The notes beneath the pieces are model-generated. The model saw nothing but the letters and a program-made list of their open reading frames with translations. It ran no database searches and was not told the origin of the DNA. From positions 1-64,000 of the forward strand of contig NW_026252098.1 in NCBI RefSeq assembly GCF_025399195.1: a DNA stretch of 64,000 nucleotides, given 5' to 3'. The position numbers and the translations under genes were made by a program. The stretch is from Umbelopsis ramanniana AG. Taxonomy: Eukaryota > Mucoromycota > Umbelopsidomycetes > Umbelopsidales > Umbelopsidaceae. The first letter of the stretch is position 1. The number at the start of each line of letters is the position of its first letter. Positions 11,266 through 22,652 of the stretch are shown here, in pieces.

Positions 11266-11331
11266 ATTGGCGACTGGAAAATCCCAGCCAATCACAGGCG
11301 CCTTTTGACTGAGCCAATAAAAATTTATTGG
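11266..11331. promoter_or_regulatory. Cluster of four CCAAT boxes upstream of rpp2
   Basis: ATTGG at 11266-11270, CCAAT at 11288-11292, CCAAT at 11314-11318, and ATTGG at 11327-11331 lie within 66 bp, 198-263 bp upstream of the rpp2 start codon. The last two face each other around AAAAATTT. This density suggests HAP/NF-Y binding. The 690 bp from here to the next gene on the forward strand shows no other feature. Confidence 0.55.
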
Positions 11332-12022
11332 TGTGGCTCACTTCATCAATAATGTTAGCAGTTTAAATAACAGAACAACAAAAAGCATCTTCAGCTACGT
11401 TTTTCTGTATGGCCCTTTGTCTTTAGGCTGGTGAGAAATTTGAATGTTAATTATCGCTCTCCTTGTCCTACTTTGTACATGGAAGGGTTTCTCAGAAGAC
11501 GCTGATAAATGCCATATGCGTTCATTTCTCTGGACGTTACCTAAATTGTTTGACGCACAACCTGCGTTCCCCAAAGGTAGCAGCAGGATAGAGTTTTAAT
11601 CGTTTTCTTTATTTTAATGCTTATCAGATGCAGCCAGATAAGATTTCCGTCTGTTTTCTTCTGCATGCCGTATCCCCCCCATCAATAAATAGAGGTTTGT
11701 TCAAAGGAACATATATTTCGTCGATTGAAGAACGCGCTAAGGGAATAAAAGATGCACCATTATTAAGGCCATTTTATAAACCTTAGAGTACATTGCATCG
11801 GCATAAGTCGCATAGGTTATGCAGTGTTCAACTTTATAATGGATTGCTTTTTATCAAAAGTAACGGGGTACGTGAAAGAAAGCCAGCCGACTGTAGCGTA
11901 CAGCGTGGGAAACTACCCCATCATAGCACACTGAGAAAAAAATATAAATTTCAATGTAACTGTGATTTTGCCTCCTTTTCATACCACAAGTCTTTCTTGC
12001 TTGGATTTTCTGGCTTACTTCG
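11332..12022. other. Intergenic, no recognised feature
   Basis: About 690 bp between the rpp2 upstream region and the acyl-CoA dehydrogenase start, presumably promoter and 5' UTR. No coding exon or RNA gene was seen. Confidence 0.5.
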
Positions 12023-13687
12023 ATGCTCGCGTTTCGTTCTCTCAAACTAATTTCCACACGTGCTATTGCTCTCTCTGCTGCCAAGAGGTCATTCTCCTCC
12101 TCCATCGTAGCTCATAATACACCAACCTCTCTTCATGCGTTTACTGATGATGAGTTAATGCTCAGAGAGTCAGGTATAAGAAAAGAAATCGATATTTTCT
12201 TTTTCCAAACCTGTTGCAATAACAACGGGTCACTCTTTTATAGTTGCTGACTTCGCACAGAATATCATCAAACCTCTGGTTCCTCAGATGGAAGAAGAGG
12301 AGCAAATGCCATCCGAACTTATCAGTAACCTTTTTGAACATGGGGTGAGTTTTGTTTTAATCCTTTTTTTTTCACATGCATTTGTATTGAGAACAAACAT
12401 CGCCACTGTACAGCTTATGGGAGTGGAAACATCGGCGGACCTTGGTGGCTCGGAAATGTCCTTCACTGCAGCATTAATTGCTATTGAAGAGCTGGCCAAA
12501 GTGGATCCTTCAGTCAGTGCCATGGTCGACATTCATGTGAGTACTTGCATAAAGGTGCTATAAGCATGTGTATATTCTAACTGTGTATTCTCAGAATACC
12601 CTATGCAACACTATTTTGAAAAAATACGGGACAAAGGAGTTGAGCGAACGCTATTTGCCTCAACTGGCGACAAAGTCGGTGGCCAGTTTTTGTCTGTCGG
12701 AAGCAGGAGCTGGAAGTGATGCATTTGCTCTTCAAACAAGGGCAGAAGATAAAGGTGATCATTACCTGTTGAACGGAACAAAGATGTGGATCAGTAACTC
12801 CAAGGAAGCCGACGTCTTTATAGTATTTGCAACGGTGTATGTAAAGCGGTTGTTTATGAGGCATGGATTTTTCATGTAATCTGATGGCTTTGATACAAAT
12901 GTCTAGAGATCCAAGCAAAGGCTACAAGGGTATCTCCTGCTTTGTCGTCGAAAGAGATTGGGGTGTCACAATTGCCAAGAAGGAAAAGAAGGTTAGTACT
13001 CATTGAGTTGTTTCGCCAGCCTCTATCAGTGGGACCTGTATCATAACTATCTTCTATGACTCTCTATGACAGCTGGGTCTGCGAGCATCATCGACGTGCG
13101 TGGTCAACTTTGACGATGTCAAAGTGCCGAAAGAGAATGTGCTGGGAGAGATTGGGCTAGGCTATAAATATGCCATAGAAATGCTGAACGAAGGTAGAAT
13201 CGGTATTGCAGCACAAATGACGGGTCTTGCTCAGGGTGTGTACGACATGGCTCTCCCATACATGTACGAGCGTAAACAGTTCGGTCGCCATATTGGTGAC
13301 TTCCAAGGCATGCAGCATCAGTATGCTCAAAGTAAGTCAGGCTGACGGATACCTTTTCCTTCATCGAAGACATATAATAACCTTTGTTTAAATATCACAG
13401 TTGCTACAGAGATTGAAGCTTCCAGGCTCTTAACGTACAATGCTGCCAGAATGAGAGAGGAAGGCCGTAACTTTGTGCAGGAAGCTGCTATGGCCAAGTT
13501 GTTTTCTTCTCAAGTGGCGGAGAAAGCTGCTTCCAAAGCGATTGAATGGATGGGAGGAATAGGCTTTACCCGAGAAGCTGGTCTAGAGAAATTTTATCGG
13601 GATGCCAAGATTGGCGCTATCTACGAAGGCACAAGTAATATGCAATTGCAAACAATCGCTAAGATCCAAGCTGAGAAATACAAATAA
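12023..13687 (+). CDS. Short/branched-chain acyl-CoA dehydrogenase, mitochondrial
   Basis: Exons 12023-12173, 12244-12344, 12414-12536, 12595-12836, 12907-12991, 13073-13331, 13401-13687; 415 residues. It is an FAD flavoprotein that oxidises acyl-CoA to 2-enoyl-CoA, passing electrons to ETF. The N terminus ([17 protein letters not shown], then RSFSSS) is Arg/Ser rich without acids, a mitochondrial presequence. Family blocks are in order: [61 protein letters not shown] and [16 protein letters not shown]. The catalytic base is Glu396 in IYEGTSNMQ. The closest family by memory is ACADSB (2-methyl-branched and short-chain substrates in isoleucine breakdown); SCAD is the alternative. It is convergent with the YdcZ-type gene, 133 bp away. 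Confidence 0.92.
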
Positions 13688-13820
13688 AGTAGAATAGAGA
13701 AATTGATACAGGATATAAATAAAGGTACTGAAAGTTTTGAAATTTGAGAACGTGAGCCATCACTACTGAAGTTGATGGCGGTATTTCAAATGTGCAAGTA
13801 ATGGACAGCGAGATGGCAGA

Positions 13821-14665
13821 TCAAAATTTGGCAATCACTACCACGCAGCCAACAAGACCGAGTGAAGCCAAGATTCGCCAGAGGGTATAATCACGCTGTG
13901 CAACTCCTAGTAATCCAAAATGATCTATTATTGCCGCAAAGATAATCTATCAAGACAACGAAGGTTTGATATTGATTAATAATTCATCTGAATTCTCTAA
14001 CTCAATATTTCGATTTTACCACCCAAAAAACCGGTTGAACTTACCTGAGCGCACACGAAGATACTCAAAACTGTTGCCGCTCCTAACCTTGGCACAGTCA
14101 ACACGTTGATGATAACATAGTAGCCTCCACATATACCTCCGATCCAAGCATACCATGGCGCTTCTGAATAGCGGAACAATCGTTGGGAAATTTTCAGTAA
14201 CACCGCCTTGCATGAAGCAGCCATCGTCGTTTCAGTATCATACCTTTTAAAGTTGAATTGGGCAATGGAGTACGTAGTGCCGTTACATCTATTACAAAGA
14301 AAAGTAGCACAACTCCCAGACCCGTCAAAAATGAGACCACGGTTGCAAATGATCTTCCTCCGTATTTGTTCAAATTGGCATTTGCTCCTAGAATACCAAA
14401 GTTTTTAACATTATTAATAAAAACATCAGTCTACAAACTATAGCTTACCTGCTTGAATAGCAAGAGCACAACCAGCAACAATCAGCAAAAAGCCCGAGAA
14501 GATGGGGTTACTTAGCAGATCCATTTGTTTGTTAGTCTTCTCCTCTTCAGCACTGTCGATTGGGGGGTCTTCAGCAGTAGGATTGTTGGGTTGAACAGTG
14601 GCAGAGGAGTCAGATTCGTTACTGTGATTCCTTGATTCTTCGAGATCTCGCTCTTGAACTTGCAT
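13821..14665 (-). CDS. YdcZ/DUF606-type DMT-superfamily membrane protein
   Basis: Exons on the reverse strand: 14665-14449, 14387-14244, 14163-14045, 13946-13821; 201 residues. After an acidic, disordered tail of about 50 residues it is made of five hydrophobic stretches. Signatures match the bacterial YdcZ (PF04657) family: AGANANLNKYGGRSFATVVSF near residues 72-92, PWYAWIGGICGGYYVI, VPRLGAATVLS, and the end DHFGLLGVAQRDYTLWRIL. Members are small drug/metabolite-type carriers of mostly unknown substrate. In bacteria they usually lack the long hydrophilic N terminus seen here. Four-exon structure and normal splice sites show it is a settled fungal gene. A CACGTG site lies 79 bp upstream of the start. 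Confidence 0.8.
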
Positions 14666-14743
14666 TCAGCCACTTCTCTGAGTGAAAGGGAAAGAACAAC
14701 CGACTGCATCGGTGCAGCAAAGAACCCTATTTTAATGCTACTA

Positions 14744-14749
14744 CACGTG
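14744..14749. promoter_or_regulatory. E-box CACGTG upstream of the YdcZ-type gene
   Basis: CACGTGAC (14744-14751) is 79 bp upstream of the reverse-strand start codon at 14665. The same E-box core occurs upstream of RPS15. Function is inferred from position. Confidence 0.35.
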
Positions 14750-16064
14750 ACATGATGGGATGCTATGTTAATGAACACTGTAAGAAACATGATATTTATG
14801 TCAAAATTGTGCGCTATTCTTGATGGAAATAATCAGAAGCACTATGAAAAGCATTTAGTAACGTTGAAATTCCCATTTATATCTGTCAAACATGGCAAAA
14901 AACGAAAGCAACGTTGCAGAGGTGGATGAAAGGAAATGCCTAAATTTGGTATATGCTGGTTTTAAAAGCCGATCATGCACATCATTTTTCGCTCGTTGCA
15001 AGATCGCAATTTACGTTTTTTTTTATCCTGCAGTCATGCTTTACGCTTTGGTGTCCTCTTTTAATTCCAAATTTAGACCTAATAAATGCATAGAATAACT
15101 GCGCAAGACAGAGTTGAGAAAGGGATTAGGCACTTGTAAAGAAAAGAAAAAAAAAGCTGTAATACTGGTAATTTTAAATCATCATGGCAGAGCAGTTTAC
15201 CCCAAAGTAAATTTCTACTATGTAGCAATCTGGATTTCCTAAAGGTTTAACGTTCATCGCTTTCTATTCTTTAGAAAGTACTACTAATCGTTACGATCAC
15301 AGCCATGTGTTGCCATCAAATCGCGCTTTTGAAAAAGTACACAGAAAACGCCAAATGTTTACATGTCACAAGGGTGCCCGAGGAACCAATTCACTCTACC
15401 TTCATTGAAAGAGAAGAAAGTTCCATTACCAACGTTGAACTTTATAGGCCGAGACTTTGTGATTTGTTATAAATTGCTCATTTCCCATCGACGAAACTAA
15501 GTTTGCCTTATATATGTAACTACAAGTTGATTCTATCCATTAAAATAATTATGGCCGTGTTGCATTTATGCCGTGATGTGAGGCTGTTGGCAAAGACATG
15601 ACTCACGTTTATAGGCGGAAATTGAAACAGTATAACGTTCTGTCAAGAAAGAGCAAGTATTGTCCGGCTTGGGTAGACTTGAAGGTCATTGCTATGGTCT
15701 CTGTAAGTACCACTTGAAAATTGCTTCGCTTCATAACGAAATTATATTGAAAACCAGGAAAACCCCCAAAAATATCAAAATTAACCAAAAGACGTAGTTC
15801 CTTATAATGCAGCTGTGATCGGCTTCCCCAGTTCTTATGATAAGAAACACTAATACATCTAAAGACGAAGGTTATCTCACGCTTAAACTTTCAGACGACA
15901 AGGTGCGACGGAGAATTTAGCCACATCGTCACGAAGAGACCGAATGACCTCACAGCTTTTCGAAATTTCCCCTTAAGTGGCAATAAAAGAGAACATGCTG
16001 CCCCTTCAGCTTTTGCTTTCCAGCTCTCAACCTTCTCCGCAAACCCGAAGTTTTCGACCAAAAC
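14750..16064. other. 1.3 kb intergenic region, no recognised feature
   Basis: AT-rich sequence between the divergent YdcZ-type and aminotransferase genes. A forward frame at 14892-15098 begins with ATG (68 residues, hydrophobic centre) but shows no family resemblance and no splice partner. No tRNA-like B-box was found. Confidence 0.45.
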
Positions 16065-18240
16065 ATGACAGACGGCACAAATACCCCTTCAAAGATTAAA
16101 TATCATTTTCATGATATTGCCGCTCGCATCATACAAAATATTCGGAGCGAAACCGAAAGTGAAGCACACCAAATTCTTCGAAGCTACCCTGGAAACGAGA
16201 ACCCGACGGACGCGAGCCAAAACGCTGCCAAGATCTATGGTATAAGCACACAATCCTCCACGGGCGTCATTTATGTTATGGATCGAGCCACTGAGAGAGG
16301 ATTCACGTATGGAAATCCGGAATGGGGCAAGTTAGATTCGAGAATGCAAGCAACCATAGAGTGTTTTAACAGTTTTGGCCTAACTTCGTCCCGCATCCAC
16401 TTTCAGCAAATTTCGGCCAAGGTGCTCCGGAAGGTACTGTAAAAGCAACCACTTAAATTTACAATTTGGCAAATTTGATCAGGCGAGACTAACTAGCCTT
16501 CCTGCTTTACAGTCGGCCATATCGATGGTTGCATGGACAAGCCCACTGAGATTGCCATCGACCATTCTTCCCTAGAATATGCTCCAACATCTGGTATCAA
16601 ACCTCTTCGGGAAGCCGTGGCTCGTTTGTACAACGACCTGTATCGTCAAGAGAAGGAGTCGCAATACACGTGGGAAAATGTAAGTATATATTCACTAGAA
16701 GATGACAGTTAGTGGGGCTTCTCGCACCACAGATCATGACCTGTTCACGTCCATTAATGACATTCTTGTGTAGGTGTGTATTGTTCCTGGTGGCAGAGCT
16801 GGTTTGACCCGTGTTGCATCTGTCATTGGTGACATCGTTGTTGGTCACTTTTTACCAGAGTATACCGCCTATGAACAAATGCTTGGCATTTTCAAACGCT
16901 TCGTCCCTATTCCTACTGTTCTTGAAGAGGAGGCCAAGTACCACATTGATCCTCAAACCGTTAAAAAAGAGATCATCGGTAGAGGTTTGGGTTTGATTGT
17001 GGCATCTAACCCTCGTAATCCTGTAGGTCAGGTTATTGAAGGTGAAGAGCTGAAGGAGATGGTAGAAATTGCCAGAAAGCGACACACTACTCTTGTCATG
17101 GATGAATTTTATTCCGCATACATTTATTCACATCCTTCTGAGCAAAATGGGCGTACTGTCAGCATTTCCGAATTCGTAGATGGTAAGCTAGCATTTTTTT
17201 TTTTTTACAAGATTGAGACCATATTTACATGTCTTGTTCCGTGGCTTTAGATGTAGATCATGATCCAGTCGTTATCATCGACGGAATGACCAAAAACATG
17301 AGAGTAAGTACCTTGATGATCGTTATAAATGTTCCCTTGGAAATCGGTGTGACAAAAATTTTCAGTTCCTAATTTGAGCAAAATTTTTTTTTACACAGCT
17401 ACCAGGTTGGCGGGTCTGCTGGGTTGTAGGACCCAAGAGTGTGATTACTTCCCTGGAAAGTAGTGGATCCTTCCTTGATGGTGGGTATTTGTTTGCCCAC
17501 ATTACTACGCCATCCCTTGTCAATGCCTGAGCTCTAATTTTATATAGGCGGAGCAAACCATCCTTTGCAGAAAGCGGCCATTCCTCTTATTGAGCCATCC
17601 AAGTATCGAAATGAAGCCAAGTACTTGCAGCAGCACTTCAGAGCGAAGCGTGACTTCGTGCTCAAAAATTTGAAAGAGATCGGCTTCAACATCAAGGTTC
17701 CGCCTGAAGCCACCTTTTATATCTGGCTCGATGTTTCCGAGCTCCCGGAACCCATCAACAATGGGCTCGCTTTCTTTGAGGAATGTCTCAAGGAGAAAGT
17801 GTAAGTCGTACTGACATAGTCATTGAATGCTATGATAACCCAATCTCATTGTCGCTGTTATCAATCCTTTACAGTATCCTAGTACCTGGTATTTTCTTTG
17901 ATGTTAATGTAAGCACGGGTTTTAATTTTTTTTTTCAAGCGTCTTTTTACTGTTTTTGTTTATCCAATCTTTGCAACACCTAGCCTGCCCATCGCCGTGA
18001 GCTTTTCGAATCTCCGTGTCATCATTTTGTCAGACTCTCGTTCGGGCCCGAGCAGAAGGAACTTGAAAAAGGACTAGCTGGCATCAAACGCGGTAAGATA
18101 TTGCACCAATGGATGTTTGTGATGACTATCTTTTACTAAGTTTTTACATATGGCTTATATTTCCTTGAACTTCTTTTCTCCTGCATCTTTTGATATTGAC
18201 AAACATAGTGGTGGACAAGTTCAAAAACGAAAAGAAATGA
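16065..18240 (+). CDS. Class I/II aminotransferase (PLP, aspartate aminotransferase fold)
   Basis: Ten exons: 16065-16326, 16407-16433, 16513-16679, 16774-17182, 17251-17303, 17399-17480, 17548-17800, 17875-17908, 17984-18092, 18209-18240; 475 residues. Intron 1 uses a GC donor (GCAAGT at 16327) and precedes a 27-nt microexon encoding NFGQGAPE. All ten exons join in phase. PLP-fold landmarks: YAPTSGIKPLREAVA; the phosphate-binding region PGGRAGLTRV; NPRNPVG; the pyridine-nitrogen Asp in LVMDEFYSAYIY; Lys303 in GMTKNMRLPGWRVCW, expected to form the Schiff base; and the carboxylate Arg in FVRLSFGPEQ. Members transfer amino groups between amino acids and 2-oxo acids. The specific substrate cannot be read from sequence. 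The last two exons are short and end in a Lys-rich tail. Confidence 0.85.
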
Positions 18241-18983
18241 TCATCCTTCCACGGACTTTGAAACTGACATCTATCATTTGCAATAGGCTTGGCAATAATG
18301 TCTCAGTTGAATCCCGATCGTGTTCTTATTTGAGACATCAATGGCTAAATGCAATGGGTATTACCAATAAAGCTGAAGTATGAAGAACCGATTGGAGGCA
18401 AATGTGGGCCGTTCCAACTAGAATGTCGTGTTACTGTACCTAAGCAAATGTGATGAACGGCGTGGTTGTTTTTTCTTTTTTGGTCGGCTAATTTGAACTA
18501 GTTTTTGTTTATTATTTAAACTTAACCTTGCAACTTTTCGCCTTATAGCCCCAGATGGGGTGGACTACAAGAAAAGTGGCAATTATCTGGAGCTGATTGA
18601 AGATCTTGAATTATGGTGCAAAGGCTAGATGTCATTGTATTTGTCACGTCATCGTCTCATCACCAGTACGTTGTAGTGTGATTGTAAGTGACAAGCCCTT
18701 TCACACGGAAATTTTTTTCCCGCCACAGCGGTTTACATCCAATTTGTTACCCCTTTCCCGTTGGTTGTACTCAGCTTCATCCTTAACACAATTTTCACTT
18801 TCATTGCATCGTCAGGCAATTCAGGAGATCGCACAGCAATTCAGAATTCAAGTCACCTTTGCGTTTGAGTTCCGACATTCTTCTCTCAAGTTCTTAAAAA
18901 TAACCAGTCCATTCTATCGCGGAGATCATCCATTACAGTGATTAGCTCTCAAATTTCACTGCTGAGCGGCTCCAATTACGTAT
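18241..18983. other. Intergenic region upstream of the velvet gene
   Basis: 743 bp, presumably aminotransferase 3' UTR and velvet promoter/5' UTR. A 22-codon frame begins with ATG near 18612 (VQRLDVIVFVTSSS) and could be an upstream ORF if the velvet transcript starts early; nothing else was recognised. Confidence 0.4.
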
Positions 18984-21706
18984 AATGGAGGACATCATAT
19001 CCTACCATTTTGCTTCAGTGAAGCAGAGACATGAAAACAGGCATGAAATGTAAGTATTAGGTTATCAATATCATCCTGTTGCATGGGGAAGAACAATTTT
19101 TGTTAGGCCTACCTTGTCCCCCATAGTATCCAATTCATAAATTTTACTCATATCATTTATTCTAGGGAGTATCAACTGTCTGTTCGTCAACAACCCAAAC
19201 AATCACGTATGTGCGGTATAGGCGAAAAAGGTATGTGACTACAAAATTGTCAGTTGGCCAAATGGGAATATGGAAGTAACGACTTTGGTATTGTTTATTT
19301 ATTTTTTTTATCCATCATCTAGCTGATAGACGACCAGTCGACCCTCCTCGTGATTGTTTTCCCAATTTTTCTTTTAAACATGACTAAATTCGAGACGAAT
19401 CTTTGTTAACCTTCCTTATCGTTTGGTATTCCAGCCATAGTACAGCTAAAGGTCGTTGATCCATCACTCAGTGGCCACGAAAGAAGGTAGGATTGCCGTG
19501 TTCGACAATTTTGGTTTATGCCCTTCATATACCCGTCCTCTATGATATCTGTTCTCAATTTGTGAGTTCGAATTCGTATCGAGCACTTATACTAACCTCA
19601 AACTTTTTCAGTGCATATCTTCAGAATCCTTACTACTTTATGTATGCATCGTTGATGGCTGCGGATATTGATGAAGAGTTACATTTATTACGTGATGGAA
19701 AGACTAGGAGTACAACTGGTTCTGTCGTATCATCGTTGTATCATCTCAAAGACATAGATAATGCAGATGCTGGATTTTTCGTCTTTCCAGACCTATCGGT
19801 ACGAATGGAGGGTAACTACAGACTAAAACTTTCTCTATTTGAAATCATTGGGTAAGTTTAGTTCCATAGGGGGCTGTGGCGGAAACTGTTCGACTTGGCT
19901 TACAACTCCTACCTCCCTGATCTTGCAGCAAAGAGGTGTTCCATTGCAAATCCATCATCACGCATATATTTGTCGTCTACTCTGCAAAAAGGTAAGCAGC
20001 CCCTTGCATTTTTTTTCAAGCCATCCAATTATTCCTTATTGTGCGGCAGCTATTCCTCCCAAAACGAGGCAAAAAAAAATTAATTTAAGACATCCTGTTT
20101 TATAATATAGATTTCCCGGCATGGAAGAGTCCACATTTCTTTCGCGATCATTTGCAGACCAAGGGTTGAAGATCCGAATTCGGAAGGAAATTCGTGTCCG
20201 ACGGAAACAATCGAAGCGGAAAGAATCGTTACCCGATCCATCTGGCCAAAAGCGAATTATGTACAACAAGCGACCTCGTAATATTTCAATCCATCAAGAC
20301 GATCAAAGTGATCATGAATCTTCTGAGGGAGAGTATCACGTAGCTGACATCGGCAGGGATAGGCAGAAAGAGCATAATGTGTTGGATTCCGAGGCGACAG
20401 TCCAGTCTACCGAACCTTGGAATGCACAAAGTAACTACTCACAACCAGCCAAACTAGTAAGATCAGAGCCACCCAATGCTACTTCACCCGGCATGGAGCC
20501 ATTGGACAGTATAGAACGCTTGCCGAACAGCAATAGATCAAATCCTTTGATAATGGGTAACGAAATGATGCTGCCACCGGCCAATCGCACATATCAAGCC
20601 CCTTATTCTCCTATGCCACCAACCAACAACACTGTTCCTAAACGATTCCATCAATCACTTCCTGGTCATGGTTTTTCTGTTTCTGTACCGCAAGCAGCAT
20701 CGAGTACGCGCAACCAGGCCGCACATGCTCAAGACAGATCAGCTAGTGAACCAACGATAAGAGTGTCAACTTCTAGACAGCCCGGTACTCATCAGTCTCC
20801 GTGGCTTATGCAACATAACGATCAACAACAGCCAAACGACAGTTGGTACCATAGACCGCCCGAAGATCAAACAAACCCACTCAATCAACAACGAGGCAGT
20901 TCAGCTGTTGAAGATGATCCTCATTCGTCATCTCCACATATGGCCAATGTGTTTTACTCAACCAGCCCCGGGCCGATGGGATTAAGTCATGGAATGGATG
21001 CAACGTATGGAGCAAGGCGGGCAGGACCGGCCGGATCAGGTAAGCTTTGAAAGGATAATTGGAAAACAATCAACGGATATACTCATATTCCCCCCCCCCG
21101 GAATTGGTAGCGCGATTTAGCAATCAACCAATAGGACATCAACAACAACATCAACACACACGAGCTAATCACCCAGATACATACTCTCCAATACCAGAAA
21201 CATCCATGCGACAAGTAGACAGCCACTCATATTCAAGATACTCAACACAATTAGCGCCAAATCAAAGGCAAGCCTTTGCTAGACCTCGACAATCTGCTGA
21301 TCTGTACTCTAACGTTCAGACATTCTCGAACCCTAGCTCTGTCAAGAATTCCGGAACCAGCAGTGAACAAGACCATATGCTGTATCGGGATCCTTATTCG
21401 AACAACAGACGTACCGCCAATAATCTTTCCGGCTTTACTCAAGCTGCTCTCCATTCCCATGGAAATCATGTTCCCCAAGCATCTCATAACACAGTCAGTG
21501 TACCAGGAGCGCTAGAATGGTACGATGAGTCAGAGAAGTACGCACAAGAGGGGCCACAGAGCCATCCTCATATAAAGCACGGACAGCAGTTACAGCGGCC
21601 GTCATCACAGCCACAACCACCACAGCAGCAGCAACAGCAGCCGACTTCTAGCATGTATCCTGTTTCCAAAGCTCGTATGTATTACAGCGATGTGCCAAGA
21701 CGTTGA
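18984..21706 (+). CDS. Velvet-domain transcriptional regulator
   Basis: Exons 18984-19048, 19166-19230, 19323-19349, 19435-19486, 19612-19851, 19929-19991, 20111-21039, 21111-21706; 678 residues. The velvet domain fills about residues 22-200 and is split over seven exons, including a 27-nt microexon. Motifs in order: YQLSVRQQPKQSRMCGIGEK, ADRRPVDPPPIVQLKV, FVFPDLSVRMEGNYRLKLSL, EVFHCKSIITHIFVVYSAKK, and FPGMEESTFLSRSFADQGLK. A basic cluster (RIRKEIRVRRKQSKRK) straight after is a likely nuclear signal. The remaining 470 residues are Gln/Ser/Pro/His-rich and disordered. Velvet proteins bind DNA through an NF-kB-like fold and link development with secondary metabolism. Which paralogue (VeA, VelB, VosA or a lineage-specific one) cannot be decided here. 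Confidence 0.9.
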
Positions 21707-22652
21707 ATATAGTACATGACGATATTGTTTGAAAATATAATAAAAGAAAAATGATAAACATACCAGCAACCGTGTCAGTGTATTTTTCCATGGTGGTGAA
21801 GCCTCTTGGCAACATTAAACTTGTTACTTTACGTTATTCGTTCTCCAGATCTCGTAAACCAGGGCAGTTTTTGTGTTTGCTGTAAGGACACGCGAGCAAG
21901 AGTCATTTTGGGGCACTGAGTAATGGCACCTGGCTTGTATTCAGTGTGCAAAATGATAAGCTTTACATATCGTCAACTCCAATAGCTAAGCTTTTAGGGT
22001 ATAACATATTTCTTAAGCTGGAGAAGTATACCTACAGGCATAAATAAGGACACCTGTGTTGCTCCTGTACGCTCAGCAATCAACACTATATCTGCGCTTT
22101 TAACGAGTGCGGACGATAGGATTGGTGGCATCCAAAACAGCTTATTCTGCTGCTGTATATGCAAGTTCCTTTTAGGAGTTGAATATGGGCCAAGATCCTT
22201 CCAGCAATCTGTCGCATGGTGGTCGGTCCTGATATCCATCATACCCGACGGCTGCAGAACGTTGATCCAATGGACAACAATCATCGTATCATACTGACGC
22301 TTCATCCTTACTATCCTATATATATAATAAAACTTGCATTCTTAAAATCACTGAGCAACTTTACAGTGGAGAGCCGCTTGCCCTCCAAAACCAATATCCT
22401 TTTTTGGTCCATCTTGTGCCCTGAATTGTTGGAAAACTGGAAAAGTGGTTGCAAAGTTTCATACTCCGTCCGATGAAGTCATCAACTGGCTTCGCGTTTA
22501 TAACGTCCGCCTGCCGCTACCTAACGACATTAGCTGTCTGTTGCCCTTACGAAACCACAAATGTACGTTATTATACATGTTAACCGAAACATGCTTTCAG
22601 ACTTTGACTTACACTGGTTATCTTTTATTACTTAGAGAATCTCGTTCCGGAA
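21707..22652. other. Intergenic region between velvet and clathrin
   Basis: 946 bp. An AATAAA-like polyadenylation context for velvet lies near 21740. A reverse-strand frame of 103 codons at 21994-22305 starts with ATG but has no recognised domain, no splice partner and rare-looking composition; I do not call it a gene. The right part is the clathrin promoter and 5' UTR. Confidence 0.45.

Noticed and set aside
21994-22305. Reverse 103-codon frame between velvet and clathrin
   Set aside because: Begins with ATG but shows no domain, no splice partner and no promoter context. A chance frame is likely.
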